A stretch of 64,000 bases of DNA. Source: JBGAPI01 sp044221335. Lineage in GTDB: Bacteria > Pseudomonadota > Gammaproteobacteria > Xanthomonadales > Ahniellaceae. Location of the stretch: contig JBGAPI010000009.1 of assembly GCA_044221335.1 (NCBI GenBank), forward strand, positions 1 to 64,000, written 5' to 3'. The notes under the pieces are model-generated. The model saw only the letters and a list, made by a program, of their open reading frames with translations. It searched no databases and was not told the origin of the DNA. Below are positions 12,724 through 23,117 of the stretch, piece after piece. The stretch's first letter is position 1. Each line of letters opens with the position of its first letter. Made by a program: the position numbers and the translations under genes.

Positions 12724-13590
12724 TCAGCGCTGCAGGATGCGGATCAGCCCTTCCTGCGCGGTCGAGGCCACCAGCACGCCGTTGCGGTCGAAGATCTGCC
12801 CACGTGCCAGGCCGCGACCCCCCTGGGCCGAGGGGCTGTCGCAGGAGTACAGCAGCCAGTCGTCGACCCGGAACGCGCGGTGGAACCACATCGCGTGGTC
12901 GAGGCTCGCCATCTGCACGTTGGGCTGCAGGTAGGAGATGCCGTGCGGGAAGGTCGTCGTGCCGACGAGGTGGAAGTCGGACGCGTAGGCCAGCATCGCG
13001 CGGTGCTGGGTGGGGTCGTCGCTGATGCGGTCGACCAGGCGGAACCAGACCTGCTGGAACGGCGGCCGCTTCGGTACCTTGATCTCGTCGCGCGGGTAGA
13101 CGTGGCGGAATTCGAACGGGCCGGTCCGGGTGAGCCAGCGCTGCAGGGTCGCGGCGATGCCGGTCAGGCGCGCGGGATCGATCGGCTCCGGCGGCTCGAC
13201 GTCCTCGGGCTTCGGCACTTCCGGCATCGACAGCTGGTGCTCGACGCCGGGCTCCTCGACCTGGAAGGAAGCGGCGAGGTTGAAGATCGGCTCGCCGTGC
13301 TGGATCGCGACGACGCGCCGCGTCGAGAAGCTCTTGCCGTCGCGCGAGCGGTCGACGGTGTAGACGATCGGCGCCTCGATGTCGCCGGGACGCAGGAAGT
13401 AGGCGTGCAGCGAGTGGCAGTGGCGGCTGCGGTCGACGGTGAACTGGGCGGCCGACAGCGCCTGGCCGAGCACCTGGCCGCCGAACACGTACTTGGTGCC
13501 GATGTCGCGGCTGGCGCCGCGGAACAGGTTGTCCTCCAGCCGCTCCAGGGCGAGCAGGGCGATCAGTTCGTCGACGATCGGGGCGGGCAT
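12724..13590 (-). CDS. tesB: Acyl-CoA thioesterase II
   Basis: A double hot-dog thioesterase that hydrolyses medium and long acyl-CoAs. At 288 aa it matches the family length. Recognisable blocks are FGGQVLGQALSAA, HSLHAYFLRPGD, RDGKSFSTRRV, the second-half LAYASDFHL with the catalytic Asp, LDHAMWFHR, and the C-terminal GRGLARGQIFDRNG with the conserved Gln. The ATG start at 13590 is unambiguous. It is divergent from truB across a 180-bp gap that holds a REP-like pair. Confidence 0.95.
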   Translation of the reverse strand: MPAPIVDELIALLALERLEDNLFRGASRDIGTKYVFGGQVLGQALSAAQFTVDRSRHCHSLHAYFLRPGDIEAPIVYTVDRSRDGKSFSTRRVVAIQHGEPIFNLAASFQVEEPGVEHQLSMPEVPKPEDVEPPEPIDPARLTGIAATLQRWLTRTGPFEFRHVYPRDEIKVPKRPPFQQVWFRLVDRISDDPTQHRAMLAYASDFHLVGTTTFPHGISYLQPNVQMASLDHAMWFHRAFRVDDWLLYSCDSPSAQGGRGLARGQIFDRNGVLVASTAQEGLIRILQR

Positions 13591-13682
13591 GCACAGGTCT
13601 CCGTAAACTCCTCAACCTATCGCACAATGCCCGCCCCCGTCGATTCCGCTGCGCGGAATCGCCCCACGAAATGCGAATGAAC

Positions 13683-13756
13683 GTAGAGCGGGCCCTGGCC
13701 CGCTGCTCTGCTCGCCACCACGGAGCGGAGTTCGAGCGGCCCGGGTGCCGCACTAC
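13683..13756. repeat. Degenerate inverted REP pair upstream of truB
   Basis: A forward unit GTAGAGCGGGCC...GGCCCGCT begins at 13683 and a decayed inverted unit ends CACTAC at 13756. It immediately precedes the truB Shine-Dalgarno (GAGG at 13761). Confidence 0.6.
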
Positions 13757-13772
13757 GTCCGAGGTCGAAGAG

Positions 13773-14672
13773 ATGAATTCAGGTAGAAACCTGCCGGTGC
13801 ACGGCATCGTCCTGTTCGACAAGCCGCTCGGCTGGTCGTCGAACATGGCGGTGCAGAAGCTGAAGCGCCTGTTCGGCGCGGCGAAGGCCGGTCACACCGG
13901 CACGCTCGATCCGCTCGCGACCGGCATGCTGCCGATCTGCCTCGGGGAGGCGACCAAGGTGGCCGGCCTGCTGCTCGGCGAGCGCAAGGCCTATCGCGCG
14001 CTGCTCCGGCTCGGCGCGACCACCACCACCGCCGACGCCGAAGGCGCGGTCATCGCCCGTGCGCCGGTGCCGGCGCTCGATGCCGCGCTGCTGCGAGCGA
14101 CCCTCGACCGTTTCGTCGGCCGCATCACCCAGGTGCCGCCGGTCTACTCTGCGATCAAGCGCGACGGGGTGCCGCTGTACGAGCGCGCTCGGCGCGGCGA
14201 GGACGTCGCACCACCGCCGCCGCGCGAGGTGACGATCGAGCGCATCGACCTGCTCGGCTTCGATGCGGATACCGTCGACATCGAGGTGCACTGCGGCTCC
14301 GGCACCTACATCCGCAGCCTCGCCGTCGATCTCGGCGCCGCGCTCGGCTGCGGCGCCCATCTCGGTGCGCTCCGGCGCCTCTGGGTCGAGCCTTTCGTCG
14401 ACGCGCCGATGGTCGACTTCGACGCGCTGTCGGCGTCGCCCGAGGCACGGGCGGCGGCGCTGCAGCCGATCGAGTCCGCGATCGCCGGCCTGCCTCGCAT
14501 CGACCTCGATTTCCATCGCACCGGCAAGGTCCATCACGGCAACGCGGTCGAGGCGGGGGAGGGCGACTGGACCGGCGCCTGCCGCCTGCACGACCACGCG
14601 GGACGGATCCTGGCGCTGGCGGAGCGACGGGCGGACGGCCGGGTCCAGCCGACCCGCGTTTTCGTGCTGTAG
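13773..14672 (+). CDS. truB: tRNA pseudouridine-55 synthase
   Basis: Makes pseudouridine 55 in the T-loop of tRNAs. The 299-aa protein has the catalytic motif GHTGTLDPLATG with the nucleophilic Asp at residue 46, plus the YSAIKRDG and GTYIRSLA blocks. The ATG at 13773 has GAGG 8 nt upstream; an earlier in-frame ATG would translate the REP pair. It is close to rpsO-pnp, as in many proteobacteria. The TAG stop lies in a GTAG-headed palindrome. Confidence 0.95.
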   Translation: MNSGRNLPVHGIVLFDKPLGWSSNMAVQKLKRLFGAAKAGHTGTLDPLATGMLPICLGEATKVAGLLLGERKAYRALLRLGATTTTADAEGAVIARAPVPALDAALLRATLDRFVGRITQVPPVYSAIKRDGVPLYERARRGEDVAPPPPREVTIERIDLLGFDADTVDIEVHCGSGTYIRSLAVDLGAALGCGAHLGALRRLWVEPFVDAPMVDFDALSASPEARAAALQPIESAIAGLPRIDLDFHRTGKVHHGNAVEAGEGDWTGACRLHDHAGRILALAERRADGRVQPTRVFVL

Positions 14673-14782
14673 AGCGGCGCTCGCGCCGCTGCCGCCGTGC
14701 ACATCGGCGATCGCGGACGGTAGGGCGGCCATCGGCCGCCGTCGCGAGGTGTTTCGGCGATGGCGGGCCGTGCCCGACCTGC
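14669..14782. repeat. REP elements between truB and rpsO
   Basis: Three units. A GTAGAGCGGCGC/GCGCCGCT palindrome at 14669-14690 supplies the truB stop. A GTAG-headed GGCGGCCA/CGGCCGCC unit lies at 14720-14740. A decayed inverted unit lies at 14762-14782, its CTAC mutated. Confidence 0.8.
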
Positions 14783-14790
14783 GTCCGGAG

Positions 14791-14820
14791 TTGTCCGCAA
14801 GCCCCTCGTCAAGCTAGACT
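14791..14820 (+). promoter_or_regulatory. Candidate rpsO promoter
   Basis: TTGTCC (14791-14796) and TAGACT (14815-14820) are separated by 18 bp and lie 91 bp before the rpsO start, just outside the REP block. The match is moderate. The ~85-bp leader could hold the S15 autoregulatory structure, but I cannot demonstrate it. Confidence 0.4.
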
Positions 14821-14910
14821 TGGAAGCTCACTTAGGCAGTTTCGTCCCAACCCGGGGTTGGGTGCGAGCGCGCGCCCTATCCATCACCCCGCCAAGTTCC
14901 AGGAAATCCC

Positions 14911-15180
14911 ATGTCTCTCAGTACCGAAAAAGTCCAGGAAGTCATCAGCAACTTCAAGCGTGGCGCGGCCGACACCGGCTCGCCGGAAGTCCAGGTCGCC
15001 CTGCTGTCCGCCCGCATCGAGCACCTGTCGTCGCACTTCGGCACCCACGTCAAGGACCATCACTCGCGTCGTGGCCTGCTGAAGCTGGTCAACCAGCGCC
15101 GCCGCCTGCTTTCCTACCTGAAGTCGAAGGATCAGGACCGCTACAAGACCCTGATCGAACGCCTCGGCATCCGCCGCTGA
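14911..15180 (+). CDS. rpsO: 30S ribosomal protein S15
   Basis: The 89-aa S15 protein, full length, binds the central domain of 16S rRNA early in assembly. Conserved blocks DTGSPEVQVALLS, HFGTHVKDHHSRRGLL and LVNQRRRLLSYLK are all present. It is followed after 139 bp by pnp, the classic rpsO-pnp arrangement. Confidence 0.98.
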   Translation: MSLSTEKVQEVISNFKRGAADTGSPEVQVALLSARIEHLSSHFGTHVKDHHSRRGLLKLVNQRRRLLSYLKSKDQDRYKTLIERLGIRR

Positions 15181-15319
15181 GCATCCCGCGCGGGCGCAGC
15201 GGCGACGCTGCCTCGACGCGGAGTCCGGGGGCCGCGCCGCGGCGCCCGGGCACGCCGGGGCCGACTCGACCGCGCGATTCGCGTCCAACGCATCGCAGCA
15301 CTGAATAAGGATTCGAGTC

Positions 15320-17422
<2,103 letters not shown>

Positions 17423-17456
17423 TCGCTCCCGCGCTCCCTCTCGAAGCTTCAAGCAA

Positions 17457-17480
17457 ACGGGCCTCGCGGCCCGTTTTGCG
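17457..17480 (+). terminator. Rho-independent terminator of rpsO-pnp
   Basis: Stem ACGGGCC-TCGC-GGCCCGT followed by TTTGCGTT, 34 bp after the pnp stop. Immediately after it, 17483-17505 holds a REP-like GGCGCGC/GCGCGCC palindrome. Confidence 0.8.
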
Positions 17481-17591
17481 TTGCAGGGCGCGCACCGCGC
17501 GCCATCGCGAGGCGTCTGGAAAGGACTTCCGATGTCGCCAAAGAGCGGAGATCGCCGAGATCCTCCACAGCGCATGGAATAGACTTTCCGC

Positions 17592-18149
17592 ATGGGACTC
17601 CTGACCTTCAGCATCAACGTTTCCCTGGACGGATGCGTCGACCATCGGGAGGGAATCGCCGACGATGAGACGCATGCCTATTTCACCCGCCTCATGGACG
17701 AGAACGGGGCGATGCTTTGGGGCCGCGTCACCTACGAGATGATGGAGAGCTACTGGCCGGCGGTTGCCCGCGGCGAAGTAGAGGCGCCGTCGGCGATGCG
17801 GGAATGGGCGGTCAAGCTGGATGCCAAGCCCAAGCACGTCGTGTCGTCGACGCGTCGCGAGTTCCCGTGGACCGAGAGTTTCCACATCGCCGGCGACGTT
17901 CGCACCGGTGTGCAGAAATTGAAGGACGCGACACCGTCAGGCGTGCTACTCGGTAGCGGCAAGCTCGCGGTCGAGCTGGACCGGCTGGATCTTGTGGACG
18001 AGTACAAGATCGTCGTCCACCCCAGGATCGCCGGCCACGGCCCGACCCTGTATCAGAGCGGGCTGCCGGGCACGCGGCGGCTCGAGCTGGTCTCGGCGAG
18101 TCCGTTTCGCAACGGCGCCGTCGCGATGCACTACCGGCGCGCACGGTGA
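17592..18149 (+). CDS. Dihydrofolate reductase-like (RibD C-terminal) family protein
   Basis: A 185-aa protein with the RibD_C/DHFR-like fold. MGLLTFSINVSLDG opens the Rossmann-like sheet, MLWGRVTYEMMESYWP is the cofactor-side helix, and GVLLGSGKLAVELDRLDLVDEY is the conserved back half ending in the HPRIAGHGPTLY strand. Related stand-alone proteins (YwjB/YyaP type) are NADPH-binding reductases of unknown substrate. It has no obvious Shine-Dalgarno and sits alone after the pnp terminator. Confidence 0.82.
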   Translation: MGLLTFSINVSLDGCVDHREGIADDETHAYFTRLMDENGAMLWGRVTYEMMESYWPAVARGEVEAPSAMREWAVKLDAKPKHVVSSTRREFPWTESFHIAGDVRTGVQKLKDATPSGVLLGSGKLAVELDRLDLVDEYKIVVHPRIAGHGPTLYQSGLPGTRRLELVSASPFRNGAVAMHYRRAR

Positions 18150-18473
18150 ATCTGAGCGGCATTGCTGACCTGCCTCCCGCGACGAGTGTCCGTCTGGCTC
18201 GGCCCTGACTGCGGGAGATGTCTGCTTCATCCAAAGCGGCTGCAGGCGCCGACCTTCCACGACCTCCGCAGCCGATAGCGGCGCTCCGGATCACCCGCTC
18301 GGCGACGGGGGCAGTGCCCACCCCGCGGCCACTTCTCGCCGGTGGCGAACCCGGGGGTTCACGCGTCTCGCACTGGCGCGCAGGGTTCGCCCTGGGTCCG
18401 CAGTCCAAGGAGGACCATTCGGTGACACGCCTCTCCCAGCGCTTCGAGATTCAAGCTGCGACCGGCTGGCAAG
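18150..18473. other. 324-bp intergenic stretch, nothing recognised
   Basis: Between two convergent genes. It contains no convincing ORF, tRNA or REP of the GTAG family, only short GC-rich palindromes such as GAACCCGGGGGTTC. No gene remnant was recognised. Confidence 0.5.
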
Positions 18474-18932
18474 CTACTTGCGGGGCGACACCCACATCGT
18501 GATCACCGCATCGAACACTTCCTCGCCCGCGGGATCACGCACCGACACGGCGACCGGCAGGTCGGCGGCCGCGCCTTCGACGATCGTCGGGATGGTCGCG
18601 GTGGCGGTCATCGTGCCCTTCGCCTTCTTCAGGTAGCGCACCGTCATGCCTTTCGGAATCCAGCGCATCGACGGTGGGGTGCTGGCTTCGGTGCCGATGC
18701 CGCCGACGAACTCCGCGAGATTGCACAGCGCGATCGCGTGCACGGTGCCGATATGGTTGTGCACGCCCCAGCGGTCGCGGATGCGGGCGATGCAGCGGCC
18801 GGTCTCGAGCACGTCGATGGTCGCGCCGATGGTGCGGAAGTAGGGCGCTTTCCAGCTCGCGATGCGGGAGAACAGCCAGCCGCCGGCGGGCCAGGTCTTC
18901 ATGCGCTGGTAGAGCGACAGCAGTGAATTCAT
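18474..18932 (-). CDS. DUF4442 hot-dog domain protein (possible thioesterase)
   Basis: A 152-aa protein matching DUF4442/YiiD-C-like hot-dog folds. WKAPYFRTIGATIDVLE opens the first strand, HNHIGTVHAIALCNLAEFVGG is the hot-dog helix, and MRWIPKGMTVRYLKKAKG forms the closing strands. The start at 18932 excludes an in-frame extension that would translate the GGGGGAGAAG repeat upstream. It lies just downstream of fadE on the same strand and probably relates to acyl-CoA metabolism. Confidence 0.75.
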   Translation of the reverse strand: MNSLLSLYQRMKTWPAGGWLFSRIASWKAPYFRTIGATIDVLETGRCIARIRDRWGVHNHIGTVHAIALCNLAEFVGGIGTEASTPPSMRWIPKGMTVRYLKKAKGTMTATATIPTIVEGAAADLPVAVSVRDPAGEEVFDAVITMWVSPRK

Positions 18933-18939
18933 GGCGACT

Positions 18940-18998
18940 CTCCCCCTCGTCCGGCCTGCGACCCGCTTCTCCCCCGCGGGGCGGGGGAGAAGGAGGAA
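18940..18998. repeat. Dispersed TCTCCC...CTTCTCCCCCGC palindrome, copy 1
   Basis: A region TCTCCCCCTCGTCCGGCCTG followed by CTTCTCCCCCGCGGGGCGGG and GGAGAAGGAGG. The second copy is at 29631-29690. This kind of CCCTCATCCGGCC...CTTCTCCC element is widespread in proteobacteria. Confidence 0.6.
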
Positions 18999-19053
18999 AT
19001 CCTGCGGTGCTGCTCGGCGTCTCAATGACCCATTTCGGCGCAGCCGGAATGCG

Positions 19054-21522
19054 TCAGGCGACCGCGACCGGCCGGAGGTTCGGCCGACGCCGGGAAGCGG
19101 CCTCGAGCTCGCTCGCGTCGAAATCGTCGACCGCGATGATCTCCGCCGACAGCGCGCGCGCCTCGGCCAGCAGTTCGCGCTCGGCCTCGGTCAGGACGCC
19201 GAGCTTGACCGCCTCGTCGAGCTGCTCGGCCGGATCGAGCGCGGTCAGCGTGCCGGCCTTCTGCGCCTTGGCGAGCTTGCGGTCCAGCGGCTCGGCGGCG
19301 ATCACCTTCGGCAGCGCGCGGCGCAGGAGACCGGTGTTGTGGAACGGGCCCTCGCCGAAGAACACGCCCTCGGACAGCCGATCGCGGGTGTCGGACGGCG
19401 CCAGCATCAGGCTCGCCACGCGGCCACCGATGCGGTCGCCGGGCGGCTTCTCCATCAGGCCGAGCGGCAGCACCAGGCGGCGCAGCACGAAGGCGATCGG
19501 GCGGTTCGGGAAATTCCGGAACACGCCGTCGAAGGCCATCTGGATCTTGTAGACGGCGTCGTGCATCGCCCACGCGAGGAAGGCGTAGTCGCCGGCCGGT
19601 CGGCCGCTGTCCTCGTAGCGCTTCAGCATCGCCGAGCCGATGTAGAGCTGCGCCAGCACGTCGCCGAGTCGCGCCGAGATGCGCTCCTTCTGCTTCAGCT
19701 TGCCGCCCAGCACCAGCATCGCGGTGTCGGCGACGAGGCCGAGCGCGGCGGAGTAGCGCGATAGCTTGCGGTAGAACTTGCGCACGTTGCGTTCGCCCGG
19801 CGCGGCGCCGATCTGGGCATGAGTCGCGCCGAGGAAGAACGAGCGCACCGCGTTGGAGATCGTGAAGCCGATGTGCTTCATCAGCACGGCGTCGAAGCGC
19901 GCCAGGCGCTTGCCCGGGTCGGCCTCCGCCGCGGCCTGCATCTCTTCCAGCACGAAGGGATGGCAGCGCACGGCGCCCTGGCCGAAGATGATCATGCTGC
20001 GGGTGAGGATGTTGGCGCCTTCCACGGTGACGCTGATCGGCGCCGCCTGCCACGCGCGGCCGATCGAGTTGCGCGGCCCGAGGATGATGCCCTTGCCGCC
20101 GTGGACGTCCATCGCGTCCTTGATGATCTCGCGACCCATCTCGGTGCCGTGGTACTTCGCGATCGCGGACGGGACCGAGGGCCGCTCGCCGATGTCGACC
20201 GCGGCGGCCGTCATCTCCGACAGCGCCGAGATCGCGTAGGTGTAGCCGCCGATCCGCGCGAGCGCCTCCTCGATGCCCTCGAAGCGGCCGATCGGCATCT
20301 GGAACTGCTTGCGGATGCGGGCGTAGGCGCCGGTGTTGTAGGCGACCATCTTCGCGCCGCCGGTGGCCGAGGAGGGCAGCGAAATCGCGCGGCCGACCGA
20401 CAGGCACTCGACCAGCATCCGCCAGCCGGCGCCGATGTAGGCCTCGCCGCCGATCAGGAAGGACATCGGGATGAACATGTCCTTGCCCGACAGCGGGCCG
20501 TTCTGGAACGGCACGTTGAGCGGGAAGTGGCGACGGCCGATGACGAGGCCCGGGGTGTTGCGCGGGATCAGCGCCAGCGTGATGCCGCGGTCAGCGACCG
20601 GCGACAGCAGCTGGTCGGGATCGTGCAGCCGGAACGCGAGGCCGATCACCGTCGCGATCGGCGCCAGCGTGATGTAGCGCTTGTCGAAGGTGAGCCGGAT
20701 GCCGGTGACTTCCTCGCCGTTCCACTGGCCCTTGCAGACGATGCCGAAGTCCGGGATCGAGGTCGCGTCGGAGCCGGCGTTCGGGTTGGTCAGCGCGAAG
20801 CAGGGGATGTCCTCGCCCTTCGCGAGACGCGGCAGGTAGTGGTTCTTCTGCTGCTCGGTGCCGTAGTGCAGGAGAAGTTCGGCGGGGCCGAGCGAGTTCG
20901 GCACGGCGATGGTGGACGACAGGGTGGCCGAGGTGCTCGCGGCCTTCTGCAGAACGCGGGCATGGGCGTACGCGGAGAAGCCGAGGCCGCCGTAGGACTT
21001 CGGGATGATCATGCCGAAGAAGCGGTTCTTCTTCAGGTATTCCCAGACTTCGGGCGACAGGTCGGCCCGCTCGTGGCTCACCTCCCAGTCGTTGGTCATC
21101 GCGCAGACCTCGTCGCAGGGGCCGTCGAGGAAGGCCTGCTCCTCGGTCGACAGCGTGGCGGGCTTGCGCGCGTGCATCTTCTTCCAGTCTGGGCGGCCGC
21201 CGAACAGCTCTCCTTCCCAGCCGACGGTGCCGGCCTCGAGCGCGGTCTTTTCGGTATCGGACAGCTGCGGCGTCATCGCGGCGTAGAGCTTCAGCGCCGG
21301 ACGGGTGATGAACCCGCGACGCGTCGGCGCGTGGTTGAGCGGCAGCGCCACGGCGAGGAACAGGGCAGCGGTGACGGCGCTGGCGAGCCAGTGCTCGGGC
21401 AGCATCGCCGCCGTCGCGAGGAGAGCCAGGGCGGCGGCGATCGTCCAGGTACGCAGCGACCAGCGGTAGAACGCGGCGAACAGGCTGACGACGATCAGGC
21501 TCAGGAGGGGCAGGGCGAACAT
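19054..21522 (-). CDS. fadE: Acyl-CoA dehydrogenase FadE
   Basis: FAD enzyme of the first step of beta-oxidation. At 822 aa it matches the long FadE form rather than the ~380-aa classical type. An N-terminal membrane region (residues ~5-65, three hydrophobic helices) precedes the dehydrogenase core, with FGMIIPKSYGGLGFSAYAHA, CFALTNPNAGSDA and the C-terminal FadE-specific domain. The ATG at 21522 is followed at once by hydrophobic sequence. The alpha/beta hydrolase gene begins just upstream on the same strand, so the two may be co-transcribed. Confidence 0.93.
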   Translation of the reverse strand: MFALPLLSLIVVSLFAAFYRWSLRTWTIAAALALLATAAMLPEHWLASAVTAALFLAVALPLNHAPTRRGFITRPALKLYAAMTPQLSDTEKTALEAGTVGWEGELFGGRPDWKKMHARKPATLSTEEQAFLDGPCDEVCAMTNDWEVSHERADLSPEVWEYLKKNRFFGMIIPKSYGGLGFSAYAHARVLQKAASTSATLSSTIAVPNSLGPAELLLHYGTEQQKNHYLPRLAKGEDIPCFALTNPNAGSDATSIPDFGIVCKGQWNGEEVTGIRLTFDKRYITLAPIATVIGLAFRLHDPDQLLSPVADRGITLALIPRNTPGLVIGRRHFPLNVPFQNGPLSGKDMFIPMSFLIGGEAYIGAGWRMLVECLSVGRAISLPSSATGGAKMVAYNTGAYARIRKQFQMPIGRFEGIEEALARIGGYTYAISALSEMTAAAVDIGERPSVPSAIAKYHGTEMGREIIKDAMDVHGGKGIILGPRNSIGRAWQAAPISVTVEGANILTRSMIIFGQGAVRCHPFVLEEMQAAAEADPGKRLARFDAVLMKHIGFTISNAVRSFFLGATHAQIGAAPGERNVRKFYRKLSRYSAALGLVADTAMLVLGGKLKQKERISARLGDVLAQLYIGSAMLKRYEDSGRPAGDYAFLAWAMHDAVYKIQMAFDGVFRNFPNRPIAFVLRRLVLPLGLMEKPPGDRIGGRVASLMLAPSDTRDRLSEGVFFGEGPFHNTGLLRRALPKVIAAEPLDRKLAKAQKAGTLTALDPAEQLDEAVKLGVLTEAERELLAEARALSAEIIAVDDFDASELEAASRRRPNLRPVAVA

Positions 21523-21540
21523 GGGCGTTTCCTCGACGTG

Positions 21541-22404
21541 CTAAGGCAGGCGTTTCAGGTAATCCAGGATCACAGCGGTGAAGCGGTCGTTGGCATCGCC
21601 GGCGACCATGTGGGTGGCGTCGGCGATGCAACGGTGTTCGGCATGCGGGACCATCTGCTGGAACTCGGTGACGGTGCGCTCGGAGACGAGGTCGCTACGT
21701 CCCCCGCTGATCAGCAGCACCGGGAGCTTCAGCTGGCGTGCGGCGGCGACGAGCCGATCGCCCCAGCGCGAGGACTCGGCGGCGACGGTCTCCAGCAGCG
21801 CCGGGTCCCAGTGCCAGCGCAGGCGACCATTGGACGTCGGTACCAGCAGCTTGCGCAGGCGCTCGGGGTTCTGGTCGCCGGAACGGTGCGGCAGGTAGGC
21901 GCGTACCGCTTCCTGGGCCTCGTGGACGCTGACGAAGCCGTGCGGGTGGGCGCGCATGAAGGCCATGATCCGCTCGACGCCGCGGGTCTCCCAGCGCGGC
22001 GTGATGTCGACCAGGACGAGAGCGCGCAGCGGGATCTCGGGGACCTCGGTCGCGGCGATCATCCCGAGGAGACCGCCCATCGACGCGCCGACCCATATGG
22101 GAGCTTGTTTGCATTGCCCGGCGAGCCGCGTGGCATCATCGACGAACTGGTCGAGGGTGTAGCTGCCGCCGTTCACCCAGCCGCTGTCGCCGTGCCCGCG
22201 GCCGTCGGCGGTGTGGCAGTGGTAGCCGTTGCGGGCCAGTTGCTGGGCAGTGCCGTTCCAGGCGTGGCGGGTCTGGCCGAAGCCGTGCGCGAAGCACACG
22301 GGCGGCTGGCCGTCCTCGCCCCATTCGTCCGCCCGCAGGACCACGCCATCCGCGGCTTTCAGCCAGCGGGGGCGGGGTTCCGGGAGAGGGCGAGTCGGGT
22401 TCAT
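21541..22404 (-). CDS. Alpha/beta hydrolase
   Basis: A 287-aa hydrolase with nucleophile elbow GASMGG (Ser108), oxyanion region HGFGQTRHAW (residues 40-49) and the catalytic His in DATHMVAG near the C-terminus. The start at 22404 is chosen because longer versions would translate the operator. It ends 18 bp before fadE. Divergent from a TetR regulator with a palindromic operator between them, so it is very likely the regulator's target, possibly with fadE behind it. The substrate is unknown; an ester or lipid is likely. Confidence 0.85.
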   Translation of the reverse strand: MNPTRPLPEPRPRWLKAADGVVLRADEWGEDGQPPVCFAHGFGQTRHAWNGTAQQLARNGYHCHTADGRGHGDSGWVNGGSYTLDQFVDDATRLAGQCKQAPIWVGASMGGLLGMIAATEVPEIPLRALVLVDITPRWETRGVERIMAFMRAHPHGFVSVHEAQEAVRAYLPHRSGDQNPERLRKLLVPTSNGRLRWHWDPALLETVAAESSRWGDRLVAAARQLKLPVLLISGGRSDLVSERTVTEFQQMVPHAEHRCIADATHMVAGDANDRFTAVILDYLKRLP

Positions 22405-22411
22405 GACGGCT

Positions 22412-22431
22412 ACCATACGCTGCAGTATGGT
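22412..22431. promoter_or_regulatory. TetR-type operator, primary palindrome
   Basis: Perfect 7-bp arms ACCATAC and GTATGGT separated by GCTGCA. It begins 8 bp upstream of the hydrolase ATG and lies between the divergent hydrolase and TetR genes, as expected for an autoregulated TetR pair. Confidence 0.75.
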
Positions 22432-22451
22432 GAGTGGGAAATGCAGAGTCA

Positions 22452-22468
22452 ATACGCTACCGTATGGT
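22452..22468. promoter_or_regulatory. Second operator half-site block before the TetR start
   Basis: ATACG-CTAC-CGTAT forms a shorter palindrome whose right half extends into GTATGGT, the same arm as the primary operator. It ends 3 bp before the TetR ATG, so binding here would block expression of the regulator itself. Confidence 0.6.
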
Positions 22469-22471
22469 GCC

Positions 22472-23065
22472 ATGAGCAATAGCGCGACCAAGTCAAAGCC
22501 CGATGACAAGAGCCGCCTGTCCTCCGAGGACTGGGAACGCGCCGCCATCGACGTGATCGCCGAGCAGGGCGTCGGCGGCGTCGCCGTCGAGCCGCTGGCA
22601 CGCCGCCTCGGCGTCACCAAGGGCAGCTTCTACTGGCACTTCCCGTCCCGCGAGGCACTGCTCGAGGCCGCGCTGAAGCGCTGGGAGCTGGCCGATACCG
22701 ACAGCATGCAGCGACAGATCGACCGCGTCGGCGATCCGCGCGAGCGCCTCGTCGAACTGTTCCGCCGCACCAGCGGCGAGCTGAAGACCCACGTGATCTA
22801 TGCCGCGCTGCTGAAGTCGCTCGATCATCCGGTGGTGCAGCCGGTGATGCAGCGGCTGTCGCAGCGGCGCATCGCCTATCTCGCCGCCGCGTTCCGCGCG
22901 CTCGGGCTCTCCCGCGCCGACGCGCAGAACCGCGCCCGGCTGGCCTATGCGTCCTATGTCGGCTATCTCCAGCTGATGGTGCAGCTGCAGTTGCCGAAGC
23001 TCGAGGTCGGCGACTTCGCCAGCTACGTCGAGCACCTGATCGAGACACTGATTCCGGCGACGTGA
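22472..23065 (+). CDS. TetR/AcrR family transcriptional regulator
   Basis: A 197-aa regulator. The N-terminal helix-turn-helix is clear: AAIDVIAEQGVGGVAVEPLA then RLGVTKGSFYWHFPSREALL (residues ~20-65). The C-terminal ligand domain has no assigned effector. No Shine-Dalgarno is seen ahead of the ATG because the operator occupies that position. It probably represses the divergent hydrolase and itself. Given the fadE context, an acyl-CoA or fatty-acid effector is plausible but unproven. Confidence 0.9.
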   Translation: MSNSATKSKPDDKSRLSSEDWERAAIDVIAEQGVGGVAVEPLARRLGVTKGSFYWHFPSREALLEAALKRWELADTDSMQRQIDRVGDPRERLVELFRRTSGELKTHVIYAALLKSLDHPVVQPVMQRLSQRRIAYLAAAFRALGLSRADAQNRARLAYASYVGYLQLMVQLQLPKLEVGDFASYVEHLIETLIPAT

Positions 23066-23117
23066 GCGTCCGTCGTCGCGGCCGGGTGGACCTGTCGCCG
23101 CGGGGGAGGACCGCGCC

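Noticed and set aside
18150..18473. Gene remnant in the DHFR-like/DUF4442 gap
   Set aside because: Short frames there lack coding bias, starts and recognisable segments.
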